Assembly (NCBI GenBank): GCA_030549495.1
Contig: JAUIRK010000008.1
Span: forward strand, 491,190 to 555,189
DNA from: Nectonema munidae
Lineage: Eukaryota; Nematomorpha; Nectonematoida; Nectonematidae
Direction: 5' to 3'
Length of the DNA stretch: 64,000 nt
In this document: one piece after another, positions 35,601-45,586 of the stretch
Position numbering within the stretch: the stretch's first letter is position 1
Layout of the letters: each line of letters starts with the position of its first letter
Program-made: the position numbers and the translations under genes
The notes under the pieces: model-generated
What the model was told of the DNA's origin: nothing
Seen by the model: the letters and a program-made list of their open reading frames with translations, nothing else
Databases searched by the model: none

Positions 35601-38600
35601 TGCCAATGAAACTGAAGCCAAAGTGTATTTAGCCATAGTGAGACCAGTCATGACTTTCGGTTCAGAATGTTGGTGTCTGAAAAAGAAAGAAGAGAGCAAG
35701 TTGGAAGTGTCTGAAATGAAAATGCTGAGAATGATGTTAAATGTAACAAGAAGAGATAGAATCAGGAATAAAGAAATAAGACGAAGAACAAAAGTAATGA
35801 CTAGTGTGATATTGATGTAATCGAAAAGAACAAAATGAGATGGTATGGACACGTGCTGATAAGGGAAAAAGTTGAGAAAATAAGGAAAGCATACGATGAG
35901 CAGGTAAAAGGAAAAAGAGGAAGGCAAAAATGAGATGGGGAGATGATTTGGAAGAAAGTATGAAAACTTTTGGTTTGAAAGAAAGCGATGCTACAGACAG
36001 AACGCTTTTGAGAGAACGGATCAAAGCCATCCACCCCCAATAAGGAAATAAGATGAAGAATAAGAAAATTGTATGGGAGTATTTAAAAACCTTAAATTAT
36101 TATAATCATAAAAAATGAAAATAATATATAAGAAGCTATAATATCTGACCAAACCCGATAATAGTGTTTCCATTTCATGTATAATAATGAACTTTTTTGT
36201 TATGTTGTAGACCAGAGGTGGGAAACCTTTTTGTGCATGAAGGCCACCTTACAATTCATCGTCCCTCATAGAGGCCGCACTGAACAAATTACTATTTTTT
36301 CAGTTATTTTATCCCTTCGTAGAACATTTAATAATAATAATAATATAATAGAAGAACTTATACAAGTTCTTTTATTAGATTGTTAAAATTAGGATTTTAT
36401 TTTATACAAGTATTATAATATTCTTATAAAAAAAAGACAGACGTATAAACATCGAGAATATGAAGTTTTCAAATATTTCATTTAGGTAAGTAGGTCCTTT
36501 TTATACAAATTAATGACTTCTTTGAGTTTGCTTCTTTTGAGAAAGCATTTTGATATCAGGCTCCAACATAGTGGTTCTTAGTTTTAACTGGTCCTCCAAA
36601 TGTTCATCTGTCAACTGTGTTCTCAGCGAATTCTTTATTTGCGTCAAGTACGAGAATGTGGATTCACAACAGTATGTTGTAGAAAAGCAGGAAATCAGTC
36701 GGCGTGCATGTCGAGGAAGACGAGGATATTCTACCGCCTTTTCCAAATTTCAATATGATCTTCCCTGTTGTCAAACAGAGATTGATCCGTATTCTTTAAA
36801 AGATTCATATATATCTTCATTTTCACGCATTACCTTCGTAAACTGGGGAATGTGTTCTTTTGAAAGTTTTGATTTTAAAAAGCTACCTATCTGTAAAAAT
36901 TTGGATCTAATAATTCACAATGTTTGTCACTTTCTTTGAAAAAGTCAATTATTTGTCTTCGTAAAGACAAAATTTTGACCAATACTCTCCCTTGTGACAA
37001 CCAGCGTACTTTTGAGTCTCTATGAAGAGCGTAATGTTGCTGTCCATTGAATTTCTTAACCGTTACAATTGTGGTATCACACAGCACGCCCCTATTCACT
37101 AAAAAATATTGCAGTCCCATTCTTCATTAAAGATCCTATTCTCTTCTTTCAAATTCGTTTTCACTGTTACAAAAAATTATCATAAATAAAAGACAATCTA
37201 TTTTGTGTCCTTATATGAATACATTGGAAGATAACCAGTTAAGTTAAAATTCATTGGGTTCAGAGAAAAATGCTTTCAATTTCTGGGAGTGACATCACTG
37301 AACACAATTAATATTCCTTTTGTCTATGTGTGTGGTGTATATCATAAGTTTCAGGTGTATAATGATTTCAGACTTAAAAACTATTCAAGGTTTTTATTAA
37401 AATAATATTTATAACAAAGGCCGCACTAGATGGCCCTGAAGGCCGCAGGTTCCCCACCCCTGTTGTAGACAATAAAAGGTAGCTAACACTCTAAGTTTGG
37501 AATGAAGAGCTTCCTGGTTCTATTTTCAATGTTTCTTCCAAGGACTCACACGAAGGGGCGGGGAAGTCGACCTTATTTCGGCCCCCAACAATTTGAGCTT
37601 AGAGCAGTGTTGATCTTAACCGTTTGTGTAGCAGCACTATAATAAAAAAATATTTTGTTTTCTGATTTATTTTACATTAATTTAGTAATATTTGAAATGT
37701 TATGCAATAATTTTTGATAATTAAAAAAAAAGGGCATCTTTTCATGTGGGAACATTGCCTTTATATAAGAATTTTTTGAAAGAATCTTTTTTTAAGAACA
37801 TTTAAAAAAAGTTTAGTTTAGAGTATATTTTTTTAGGTTTTTTCTATTTGAAACACATAAAATAATGACGAAAAATCTTTGAATAACATTTTGCAACTTA
37901 CCTTGAAATAATGTTCCAACTTGGGAACAGTGCTACAGAAAAAGTTAAGAGTTTATTCTCTCTAACTATCTGAGCACTAACACTTTAATCATGACAGCTA
38001 TTTTATCCTTGAAGTAATTTTAGGACTTTTTTTATTTAACTTGTATAAAAATATGAAATTAATACATTGTTCGAAAATTTCCCTTCAAAAATTACCGCCA
38101 TGTGCTTCCTGTCTCTTCCTAATTTTAAGACTATTTTTTGGTGTTTTAAATATTTATTTATTTTTAGTCTTTCCCCGTTTTACTCGGAGAAATGGACCTT
38201 TCAGGCAACCTAAGTGCTCAAGCCATTCATAAACTCGCGCCGAACATTACGCTGAAGTACATTGCTGAAGTATGGAGAGAGTTAGGCTCGCTTTCTGTTC
38301 CTTCAACTAATCATTTAATCGTTCAATAGATAAAGAAAAATATTTTGGGTGTTAGTCAAGCGAGTTTGGATTACAGAGGAAAAGACTACTCAACCACGTT
38401 AACTATAGGCAATCCCAATTTGGTGAATTTATCAGGCATTTTAGTTGCACATTATTTACAATGCCTCACTCCAAACTTGGCAGTTGGCGGTGAGATTGTT
38501 TATCAAAAATCTCCAATGATTCCAAACACACATATGGCGCTCCTATCTCTTGGAGGAAAATATACCGGTGAGTCAGTTTCTTCCCTTTCTTAACTAGTGA

Positions 38601-41600
38601 TTCCTTGAAAATTTTGTTGAATTAGATCTATCTAAACTTAATATTTCTTTTCCTTACTTTAATCCAAAAAATTACTATTACTGGAATTTCCTCTTTTTAA
38701 AGGACACGTAGGAGATCTTTCTAGGTTAACTGTTTGAGTTCTGTAGACTCTACGAGGGAGATGTAAGTATACCCGTGAGCGGAAAAAGAGGAGTTGCTCA
38801 ATAAACACATGTGATTTCTGGCCTTTTTCCTTAGGAAATTTTAAAACGCAAACTGATATTTAGAATATACTTGTTTTATCCTAAGCGAAATGAAAAGAAC
38901 ATTTTTTTTAATTGGGATTATTAAGTTTAAAGATTTTCAAAAAATACGTTTTTGATTATAATTACTATTTGGCTATTTGATCTACCTCATTTCTTTTTCA
39001 CTTTATTGAATCATTATTAGGATTTGACATACTCAATTTCTTATTTTGTGAAAGAAAAAATGAATACAAGGTAGAAAGAATCGCTTCTCATATCCAGAAA
39101 ATGTTGGAGAAGCAAATAATGAAAGCCGCATTCCAGAATGAAGACTTCAAAAAGAACCAAATGCGATTTTAGTGGATGTGGTGTTAAATATGGGAGAATT
39201 TTTTTAGAGTTTAATTGAAACTCAAAATTCTGGGCTAGCCGTTTTATCAACCTTCGGAGGAGTAACCAAGAACTAGAGTTAAGTGATTCTAAAGTTACCA
39301 TTTTATGCGTAGAAAGATCTATATAAGGACACCACTTCCGAATGTGTTGAAAAAGCGAAGACTCATGAAAATGGGAAAAAATATGAAGAAAATATAATAA
39401 TCAACTATAAAAATTTCACAAGAATTTGAAAAAAGAGGACTTGAGAAATTGGATGAATTAAAAAATTTGAAGATTACAAACGCTTCTTCCAAAAGCTAGA
39501 ATCTCTTTCTGTCCGATTCACTTTATGTGCTTTAATGAGGGTTGTGGAGTCTGCATCTACATATAAAATCCCACTTGACTCCAAGAAATTTCTTAAAAAA
39601 CTTAATCTTCTATATAACAATAGGCTAGCGTCTGTGTGTATCGGTAGAATCATTTTGATGGGTTGATGAAATATAATTATTGACATAAAATTGACCAATA
39701 ATATCATTTTAATCCCCCATTTTACGCGATCTCATTATCAGTGTAACCTGTCAATCAAAAAAGTATTTTTCTTCGAAACTGAGTGAACATTTCTCTTCCC
39801 CCAGGGAGTTAGGGTGTGGACGTGAGTAGCCACAGTAGCGTACTGCATGAGTAGACTTCAACTTATAGCAAAAATGTTCTTAGATCCTTGCCGATCCATT
39901 GTGCATTTTAACCTTTGAGGATTAATGTGAAGCAAGTGTATCAATCAATAAATTAAATTCTGCTTTGAATATATAAAATTCCATTTAAAAAGAAAGGAAC
40001 CGACTAGTCTTCACAATTTTTTTGCCCAAATGGTGGCGGCATGCGGCCCTCATGATTGTCAAATGAGGTATTGCATCCTTTGCAATTCGCTAATATAAAG
40101 GAAGACACGATTAAAGACGACTGTCACTCATCAACTCCACTTTACATTACTTATTTTACATCCTAAACAATTTTCAACCTATTTTATGCTAAATATTTAT
40201 GAAAATATCATATATTTTAAGGATGTATGAATAATTTTTCTTCATTTTTGGCGGTACCTGCCTCGCTCTATAATAAGTGATAATAGTAAATTAGTAAAAA
40301 ACAAAATGCGCCGAAGTCCATATATGTTTTCTGAGTACATAAGTCTAGATTCGTAAGCAATCTTTTTTATCGGAATCAAGTATATTATTTTTTGAAATGA
40401 AATCAAGGATCAACCCGACAAGTGTACTTTACTCATAAAGAGTTCTCACAAAATGAAGATAGTGGTCAGCAGCCAGGATGGGGACCCAGTTGACATATTC
40501 CACATAAGTTATACGATATGAACAAAAAGTAAATGTCATTATTTCTGGATCGCAGGTTCAAACTACCAAGTCAGCGCTTCACTCGGCTTGAACGGCATCA
40601 ACGCGTACTTCTACCACCGCCTCTCTCCTTCCTCGCCCGTGCGTGTGGGCGTAGAAGTGGAAACGAGTTTGATGTTTCAAGAAAGCACAGCCGCTCTCTG
40701 CTACCAAGTCGACTTGGATGATTCAAACTTCGTTTACAAAGGTATTCTATATCCCCGATACCCTCCCAATCGATGGGCCTAAGAATGTAGTATAATTATC
40801 CTCATAATATTTGTTGTTTATCATTTGACAAATTAGTTTTTTACACCAAACCTTTTAGCGTATTTGTTTGGGCAATGTTTAGCCTTTGTTGAGTAATGAT
40901 ATACATAATATCAGTTAAGGGTAATTTATAAGAACATATGCTATGTTTGTCATATATCCCTTTACTAATCATATTTCAAAACTGAATACTGCTATTTATG
41001 CCTGTATTTATTGGTGTTGTAATGGAATTTATGCGAGTTTTTCTGTAGAACTTTGATATATATAAATGTTTACTATGTTTTGATGAGTGTTAATTTCTTA
41101 TAGTTCTGGTCAAATTTGACCCAAACGGCTTTTATTTCGATCTTAACAAGCTGCTTGTAATTCGAGGGGTAAAACAACCAGAACACTTTTTCTATTCCTT
41201 ATAACTGATATAAAAATGCGTGAAACGATTCCTTTCCACGCGATATCGTCGATACAATTAAAAGATAATTCCCAGATTTATATGATATGATTGACTTTCG
41301 TATACATCACGCTTGATTATTCGCCCAAAAAGTGTGTGTATTTCGATACCAATTTTCTTAAATCGTGTATTATAAACCTTATGGATAAAATAGAGTGCCT
41401 ACTTAAAGCAGGTATCTATTAATGGTGCACCGATCCAATATTTTAACACATTCCGATACTTGAAGCAAACTATTTAATAGAATTCAGGGGTCGGCAAAGT
41501 GGTCGATATCGACCCCTGGGGGTCCATAACAGATCTCTAGGGGTCGATAAGATAGACAAACTTACCAAATTGTGCTATGCTTTTTTTACTTTATAGCAGA

Positions 41601-44600
41601 AATAAATCTCCTTTTTCTTTTAAAACATAGCTTAGGACATTGTATAGAATATATGAAACATTTTTGGTTTGTATTTTTTTCTCTTAATTCTTGGACATTG
41701 ATTAATCTTTTTATGAAACATTTCTATGTGGGGTGAGGGTAGATGTGAAGACAAATGTTCTATGAGGGGTCGACGGGTAAAATAAGTTAACCGATCCCTG
41801 TAGATATTCAATTTTATGACATCGATCACTTTTCACACACTAACAATACAAATGATATGATCGATGACAGATTTAACATGTGGTTTTGATTCTTTTTCGT
41901 TGCCTTACAACATATAAACAATATGTATACTATTTATCTTTGTAAATGTATTGTTTTGATGTCCAAGAACATATCTTCACTTATTATTGATTAATGTACA
42001 GTAGGGTTATGACAAATTTTAAATTTCTTAGCCTGAGATTCTGAACTTTTAACTAAAACTTATGAAAATAACCTTTTTTTGTTATATTTAGAAAAAAAAT
42101 CCCGCGCCCAAGACATTTTTATATTTTACAATAAAATACGTGAAAATTCAAATATTCTTTTTTATAAATCACAATTTTGTATATAATATGTATATGAAAT
42201 AATATTTACATATATATAATGATTTTAAAATAGTGTTTTAGATTTGTGTATTGGTGTTAATAAATTTAGTGTTAAGGTATTTGTCTGTTTAGCAAATTGA
42301 AAAAAGTTCCTCCATTATCTTTACAGCACGCGCGACTATCATGTTAGACCGAGGCATAGCTCTGATGGTTCTTTTTTTCAGTGAGTAGACAAGCATTTCA
42401 CAGCTTTAGAACAATTAACTTAGGATATTGCTAACAAAAGGTCTTCATAATCAGTTTCCAAATAGTGTTGCTTAGAAAACCAAACCTGTGACCATGTAGT
42501 TGAAATGAAATCACAAATTACCGTCAATTGTTCCCGCCAGCTTGCAAGAAGGAAAAATGCAATAAGTGGAAAGATACCTCGTGAATTCCACCTAGCATTA
42601 TGAAGGGGTGGTAGTTTAGTTTATACCACTTAATCAGAAGCCATTTTTTATTTGCCTTGTAAAACTTGTATGCTTCAGAAAGCTCACAGAAATTTAAAAT
42701 GATCTCTCCAACTAACGTTTTTCTACTTTGGAATCACTTCTGTGCCAATATATTTATTTTGCAAATCATTATAATGCTTTAAAACCTCATTGATAAAGTC
42801 GTAGTTTATGTCAGGTGAGTGTGACTGAGGAAAAAAAAGTTCAACACATGTCGCAAAACAAGATCAAGAATGTGATGCTGGCAGCCAATATATTGAGGTT
42901 CGTTGAATCCTTTGCCTCTAAATGTTTTTTGAAACCTGGAGACAACACCATTTTTACAACCAGTATTGACGGCATTTGTGTCGGAGATAATCATTTGAAT
43001 GCATTGTAGTCATCAATGAGGTTATGTAGGGGTTTATAAATATCTTCAGAGCTTCCACTTAAACAAATCAAAATACCAAGTCGCATTTCTCTTTTGCTAT
43101 TAGTCAGGCAAACTTGATTGTTCTACGCCAGACTCTGGGTTGAGATGGTGTTGGTACACTAAATCCATCTTTAGCTAGACTTTTAAGTACATTTGAAGAT
43201 TTTCTGCTTGAAAGAGAATGTTGAGACACTAGTTTGGCAACAGACGCTGTTGAGTGGCGTGTAAAAGAGTTTTCTGGAAGAATGTTAAAATTGTACTCAC
43301 TATAGCTGCTTTCTTCCTCACTACCACTGGATTCTGAAGTAACGGCTTGAATTGTTGTAGATATTGATATACGGTTAACTGTTTTTGATGGATGCATTGT
43401 AGACATTGGAGCCACTTTGAGAGTTGTATATCTCACCTTGCCTTTTGATTCAATTTGTTTTTTGTACAGTTCTTTATCCTGACTACAAAGCCAATCCCCA
43501 TTTGTTTTTGTAATATCGAACAGAGAAGAAAGATCGTCTTCAAATTCTAATATTGGTCGCTTTCTATATTTTTCAAAAGAAGTAATAAGTTTGTTTACTT
43601 TTGCAGAGACTTGTTGTTTAGAAAGAACAAGAAAATTCTACTTCTCCAAAAGCTTCAACAGTTCTAAAGATATTTTTCAGTCGGTCATGGCGTCCTTTCA
43701 TTTCCTAAGTTCCAAAAATCACTTATGTTTCACTTATGTCTTGTTTTAGCTCTGGTTTACAAGGACGGCGTTTTGTACATGATTTCAAATTTTGTGCTCA
43801 CTTTTCTCCAGTCATTTCCACTGTAAATTTTGACATTTTCGTTTGCGAAGACATTTTTCAATATTGCGTACTATTTAATGAGCCAAGCTTCACAGCTTGA
43901 ATAAAAAAGTCTAAAAATATATTTTATTATAATGCAATAAAAATTTACACAGATGTTGTTCACAGATTGATTGACTTAAGAAATTATAAAAACAAAAATT
44001 TGGAAAAATTGCTCTGAACTGCAAAACCAGATGTTTTATTAATGAACATTGAATACATCACATCAAATACATTATATTTAAAGTTTCATTTCTTTTCATT
44101 ACTCTCTACGTCAATGTTATTATAACTTTCTTGTATTGTATAGACACATCTATTTGCAAACGTAATGTGATGCGAGGTGCGGGAGGTCTTTTCATCAAAT
44201 AATAAAATAATCTTTAAAAAAAATATATTATCGGTAAGAGTTCATCAAATGCAACATCAGGATAACAAAAATTCTGAATTTTTTTTCAGTCATAACCCTA
44301 ATGTATAGGTTAATTATCATTAATCCTGCAATCAGCACTGATTTTGTTTCCAAAAATTTGAGTTTATTTTTAAAGAAAAGTTTAGAAAAGTATTGGAAGA
44401 AAATTTTATAATAACTTGTAACAAAATGAAAGTTATAAGTTAAATTTAAAATTATGTTAGCTTGGTGTATTTTATTCCAATAATATTGAGTCAATATTAT
44501 AAGCCATACTTTGGCTATTAGTATAATATTGCCAAATAATATTCTTATAATTTCAACAAGCAAAAGTATTATTTTACCTAGTATAAATATATAAATTTTA

Positions 44601-45586
44601 CTATAATTATAAAATATTTAGTATATTATAAAATAAATGTATGCCAATTAAAAATAGCTTAAACTGGTTGTGATGATACCTTTTCAAGTTCAAATTAACA
44701 CTAACCAAAAATTTAATCTAAGAAAATTCAACCTTTTTTTGTCAGTATCTAAAATATTTTAAGAATTATTTTTATTCAAAAAATAAAGTAAGTTTTTATA
44801 CATTTATTTTAATCAAAATAATATAAATTACAAAATCTTTTTTTTCACAAAAAAATAATTAAAATTTTATTTTATAAGAATATTTCAACATTTATTTTCC
44901 ATATTTGAAATTTTTGGGAGCAATCCTTAAATTTTTGGCTATAAATTTATTGCAGTTATTAGGGTTTACACGTCCAATAGCTTCAGACCCATTTTTCTAA
45001 TTCACAAAGTCTAAAATTATATCTTAGAAAGAGAGAATTCGTTTCTAGTTTCAAAGTAAATCTGTTGTTTCAGCTACTTTCGGTGTCCCTATATTTTTTA
45101 TAATAGCACAAATGATTTCGATTGGCTTTAACATTAAGCTATATGCGCCTAATAAATAAAATTTAATAATTTAACATAAGATTTTTAATTTAAGTAATAA
45201 ATAAATAAATAAATAAATAACCTAATTTGACTAAATGAATGTATAAAAATGGGTTACATTATAACAAACAAATGCATTCAATATTCCTAGTACCAGTTTG
45301 AATTTGCTTATTGCTTTTGAATTTGAACATGAAAAAGTGGACATAGGATTATTCGCTTGCGTGTAAATACCTTCTGCAATCCTCTTTCCAAAAGTTGGCA
45401 AGCACGCGTACCTTGTGATCGTATACTATTCATTTATTTTTAGGATTCGTAAATTCGGAGATGTGTGTGGGTGGCGTTTTGGAAAAGAAGCTCACTCCCC
45501 TGCCCTTCACGTTAGCGTTGAGTGCCCTCCTAAATCACAGCAAGAACACGTGCCAGTATGGAGTTGGCCTAATGCTCGGTTCCTGA
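29524..45586 (+). CDS. TOMM40: TOM40, outer mitochondrial membrane import pore (six exons, 303 aa)
   Basis: Tom40 is the beta-barrel channel of the TOM complex, through which nearly all nuclear-encoded mitochondrial proteins enter. Six exons (29524-29611, 34692-34846, 38168-38269, 38330-38567, 40556-40741, 45444-45586) join without a frame break at GT/AG sites to give 303 aa. Family landmarks run in order: NPGSFDELNRKVK, FEGGRIIINKGLSSHFQANH, FIGTKQYSPTE, SFPVLLGEMDLSGNLSAQ, LTIGNPNLVN-LSGILVAHYLQ, LAVGGEIVYQK, VGVEVETSLMFQ, CYQVDLDDSNFVYKG, VGGVLEKKL and CQYGVGLMLGS. These match human TOMM40 block for block. The N-terminus is short (about 16 residues before NPGSF, against some 80 in human), as in many invertebrates. 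Introns are 5,080, 3,321, 60, 1,988 and 4,702 bp; the long ones are swollen by transposons. AATAAA at 45774-45779 is a likely poly(A) signal. The gene looks intact. Confidence 0.95.
29612..30211. other. TOMM40 intron 1, 5' part
   Basis: Intronic DNA up to the hAT target duplication. Overlapping ORFs on both strands at 29947-30219 are mutual shadows; I recognise no protein. Confidence 0.5.
30474..31006. mobile_element. Foldback/MITE nested in the 30.2-kb hAT
   Basis: Left arm AAAAAATGCCCCCAATTAAA-AAGTAGG pairs with the right arm TACTTTTTAATTAGGGGCAT at 30980-31000. Extra copies of 'AAAAATGCCCC' follow the left arm. The core is AT-rich and non-coding. No clear target duplication was found. It is absent from the other hAT copy, which lacks that end. 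Confidence 0.65.
31571..31643 (+). ncRNA. tRNA-like (SINE-head) segment, second copy
   Basis: It carries TGGCAGGTTGG (31578-31588) and GATTCGATTCC (31621-31631) as A- and B-box matches, nearly identical to the segment at 20278-20350. Confidence 0.5.
32616..32812. mobile_element. Nested hAT MITE, 197 bp (copy 2)
   Basis: Ends CAGTAGTGTAGTC and (complement) CAGTGACGTAGCTAGG, flanked by GACAGAAG and GAGAGAAG (7 of 8). It occupies the same site as the MITE at 21460-21659. Confidence 0.75.
33398..33545 (-). CDS. Candidate basic ORF antisense in TOMM40 intron 1
   Basis: The minus frame reads LTQRVRFLKRLRTDKSKRYE, NRLRKVKAFKIEKRRRNE and LILKYRRDI, then TAG. It is strikingly Lys/Arg-rich, with codon use unlike the AT-rich surroundings. 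TTTTATT near 33287 (AATAAA on the minus strand) lies about 105 bases downstream. It has no good start codon, so it would be a 3' exon of a nested antisense gene or a relic. Its upstream part overlaps DNA resembling a hAT end (GGTTCTTAACCTTTTTAGG). I do not recognise it. Confidence 0.3.
33647..33814 (-). CDS. Candidate 3' exon of an antisense gene in TOMM40 intron 1
   Basis: After a possible acceptor (GTCAATAG) the minus strand reads LESNKSEKHIAGYESYKA, ITLHSSSDKNRSRNRLDE and QQDKRLVHLAKRASNRRNN, then TAA. AATAAA on the minus strand follows at 33608-33613. The charged, helix-like C-terminus and balanced codons look coding, but I cannot name a family and saw no upstream exon. A transposon-derived ORF is an alternative. 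Confidence 0.35.
   Translation of the reverse strand, partial: LESNKSEKHIAGYESYKAITLHSSSDKNRSRNRLDEQQDKRLVHLAKRASNRRNN
33815..34691. other. TOMM40 intron 1, 3' part
   Basis: AT-rich and gene-free. A GACTCC-rich patch at 33998-34060 resembles the one at 9.78-9.89 kb and is probably a MITE scrap. The acceptor of exon 2 closes it. Confidence 0.4.
34692..34846 (+). CDS. TOMM40: TOMM40 exon 2
   Basis: It begins after TACACTTCAG, supplies two bases of the split Glu codon, and encodes IYPANFEGGRIIINKGLSSH through GTKQYSPTE. It ends in phase 0 before GTAAAT. This is the best-conserved stretch, corresponding to the first barrel strands. Confidence 0.95.
34980..36045 (+). mobile_element. RTE-like LINE 3' fragment in TOMM40 intron 2
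   Basis: The plus frames encode the end of a reverse transcriptase of the RTE-like type. At 35032-35244 is MWQECLEGKGLRLNSRKTEV, then VQEFKYLGSVIEKEG. After a ~290-bp interruption comes ASWAKWKEVKTVLKDKKLP, then IVRPVMTFGSECWCLKKKEE, EMKMLRMMLNVTRRDRIRN and a C-terminal MRWYGHVLIREK with RWGDDLEESMKTFG. The order and spacing match remembered RTE-type proteins. Bases 35245-35535 look like a separate small insertion (a candidate MITE or SINE with no clear ends). The coding frame is broken and the endonuclease part is missing. Confidence 0.85.
36210..37462 (-). mobile_element. hAT (SPIN/ZBED-like), 1,253 bp, perfect 8-bp duplication, in TOMM40 intron 2
   Basis: The terminal repeats CAGAGGTGGGAAACCT and CAGGGGTGGGGAACCT (complement of the right end) are flanked by TTGTAGAC (36202-36209 and 37463-37470). 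The minus strand keeps parts of the transposase. At 36887-37120 is RDSKVRWLSQGRVLVKILSL, followed by RRQIIDFF. At 36510-36746 is the dimerisation domain ISCFSTTYCCESTFSYLTQI, then TDEHLEDQLKLRTT. The N-terminal finger and catalytic core are missing, so it is an internally deleted, non-autonomous copy. Confidence 0.92.
37471..38167. other. TOMM40 intron 2, 3' part
   Basis: No gene. A sequence AGTGTTGATCTTAACCG near 37606 looks like another hAT end without a confident partner. The ORF at 38041-38232 runs through the exon 3 acceptor in a different frame and is not real. Confidence 0.4.
38168..38269 (+). CDS. TOMM40: TOMM40 exon 3
   Basis: It begins after TTTATTTTTAG and encodes 34 residues from SFPVLLGEMDLSGNLSAQ to KYIAE in phase 0. 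It is separated from exon 4 by an intron of only 60 bp (donor GTATGG, acceptor CAATAG). Confidence 0.93.
38330..38567 (+). CDS. TOMM40: TOMM40 exon 4
   Basis: It encodes LDYRGKDYSTTLTIGNPNL, SGILVAHYLQCLTPNLAVGG and LLSLGGKYT, the central barrel strands. It ends one base into a Gly codon before GTGAGT. Confidence 0.95.
38568..39020. other. TOMM40 intron 4, 5' part
   Basis: AT-rich intron with no supported feature. Confidence 0.4.
39021..39710 (+). pseudogene. Broken coding-like region in TOMM40 intron 4
   Basis: After an AG at 39020 the plus strand reads FDILNFLFCERKNEYKVERI, ASHIQKMLEKQIMKAAFQNE and DFKKNQMRF, then a stop. Further coding-like pieces follow in changing frames (ILVDVVLNMGEFF, SLIETQNSGLAVLSTFGG, then SVRFTLCALMRVVESASTYK). 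Codon character is clearly unlike the rest of the intron. The frame changes suggest a decayed gene or retrocopy of unknown family; I recognise no domain. Confidence 0.3.
39711..40555. other. TOMM40 intron 4, 3' part
   Basis: No gene. A GC patch at about 40030-40060 (GGTGGCGGCATGCGGCCCTC) may be an eroded transposon end. Confidence 0.35.
40556..40741 (+). CDS. TOMM40: TOMM40 exon 5
   Basis: It begins after ATCGCAG and completes the Gly codon. It encodes YQVSASLGLNGINAYFYHRL through VGVEVETSLMFQ to NFVYK, then one base before GTATTC. It is GC-rich compared with its introns. Confidence 0.95.
40742..41484. other. TOMM40 intron 5, 5' part
   Basis: AT-rich intron with no supported feature, up to the MITE at 41485. 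Confidence 0.4.
41485..41800. mobile_element. hAT MITE, 316 bp, in TOMM40 intron 5
   Basis: Ends CAGGGGTCGGCAAAGTGG and (complement) CAGGGATCGGTTAAC. The flanks are similar (ATAGAATT and TAGATATT, alike only with a one-base shift). Internal GGGGTCGA motifs echo both ends. The CAGGGGTCGGC end is characteristic of ZBED5-type hAT MITEs. No coding capacity. Confidence 0.7.
41801..42319. other. TOMM40 intron 5, middle
   Basis: AT-rich and gene-free. Confidence 0.4.
42320..43880 (-). mobile_element. Decayed hAT-like transposase ORF in TOMM40 intron 5
   Basis: One long protein decays along the minus strand. Near 43440-43600 is KLITSFEKYRKRPILEFEDD and GDWLCSQDKELYKKQIESKG. At 43104-43436 is a Ser-rich linker. 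At 42806-42994 is ISDTNAVNTGCKNGVV, then QYIGCQHHILDLVLRHVLNF. Near 42530-42620 is LPPLHNARWNSRGIFPLIAF followed by SWREQL. The DTxxxN...G and CQHHxLDLxLRHxL motifs belong to an RNase H-fold transposase group multicopy in several invertebrates. The stops and frame changes are numerous and no ends were identified. Confidence 0.7.
43881..45443. other. TOMM40 intron 5, 3' part
   Basis: AT-rich intron without a supported gene. A (TAAA)n microsatellite lies at about 45195-45220. The ORF at 44228-44563 is a composition artefact. Confidence 0.4.
45444..45586 (+). CDS. TOMM40: TOMM40 exon 6 (stop codon)
   Basis: It begins after TTATTTTTAG and encodes VGGVLEKKLTPLPFTLALSA, LLNHSKN and CQYGVGLMLGS, then TGA (45584-45586). 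The final residues form the beta-signal region near the C-terminus used for barrel insertion in this family. Confidence 0.95.

Noticed and set aside
35574-36040. Minus-strand ORFs over the RTE LINE
   Set aside because: They are antisense shadows of the RTE reverse transcriptase C-terminus, which has clear family motifs on the plus strand.
44228-44563. Hydrophobic minus ORF in TOMM40 intron 5
   Set aside because: Composition of AT-rich DNA explains it; no conserved residues and no splice context.
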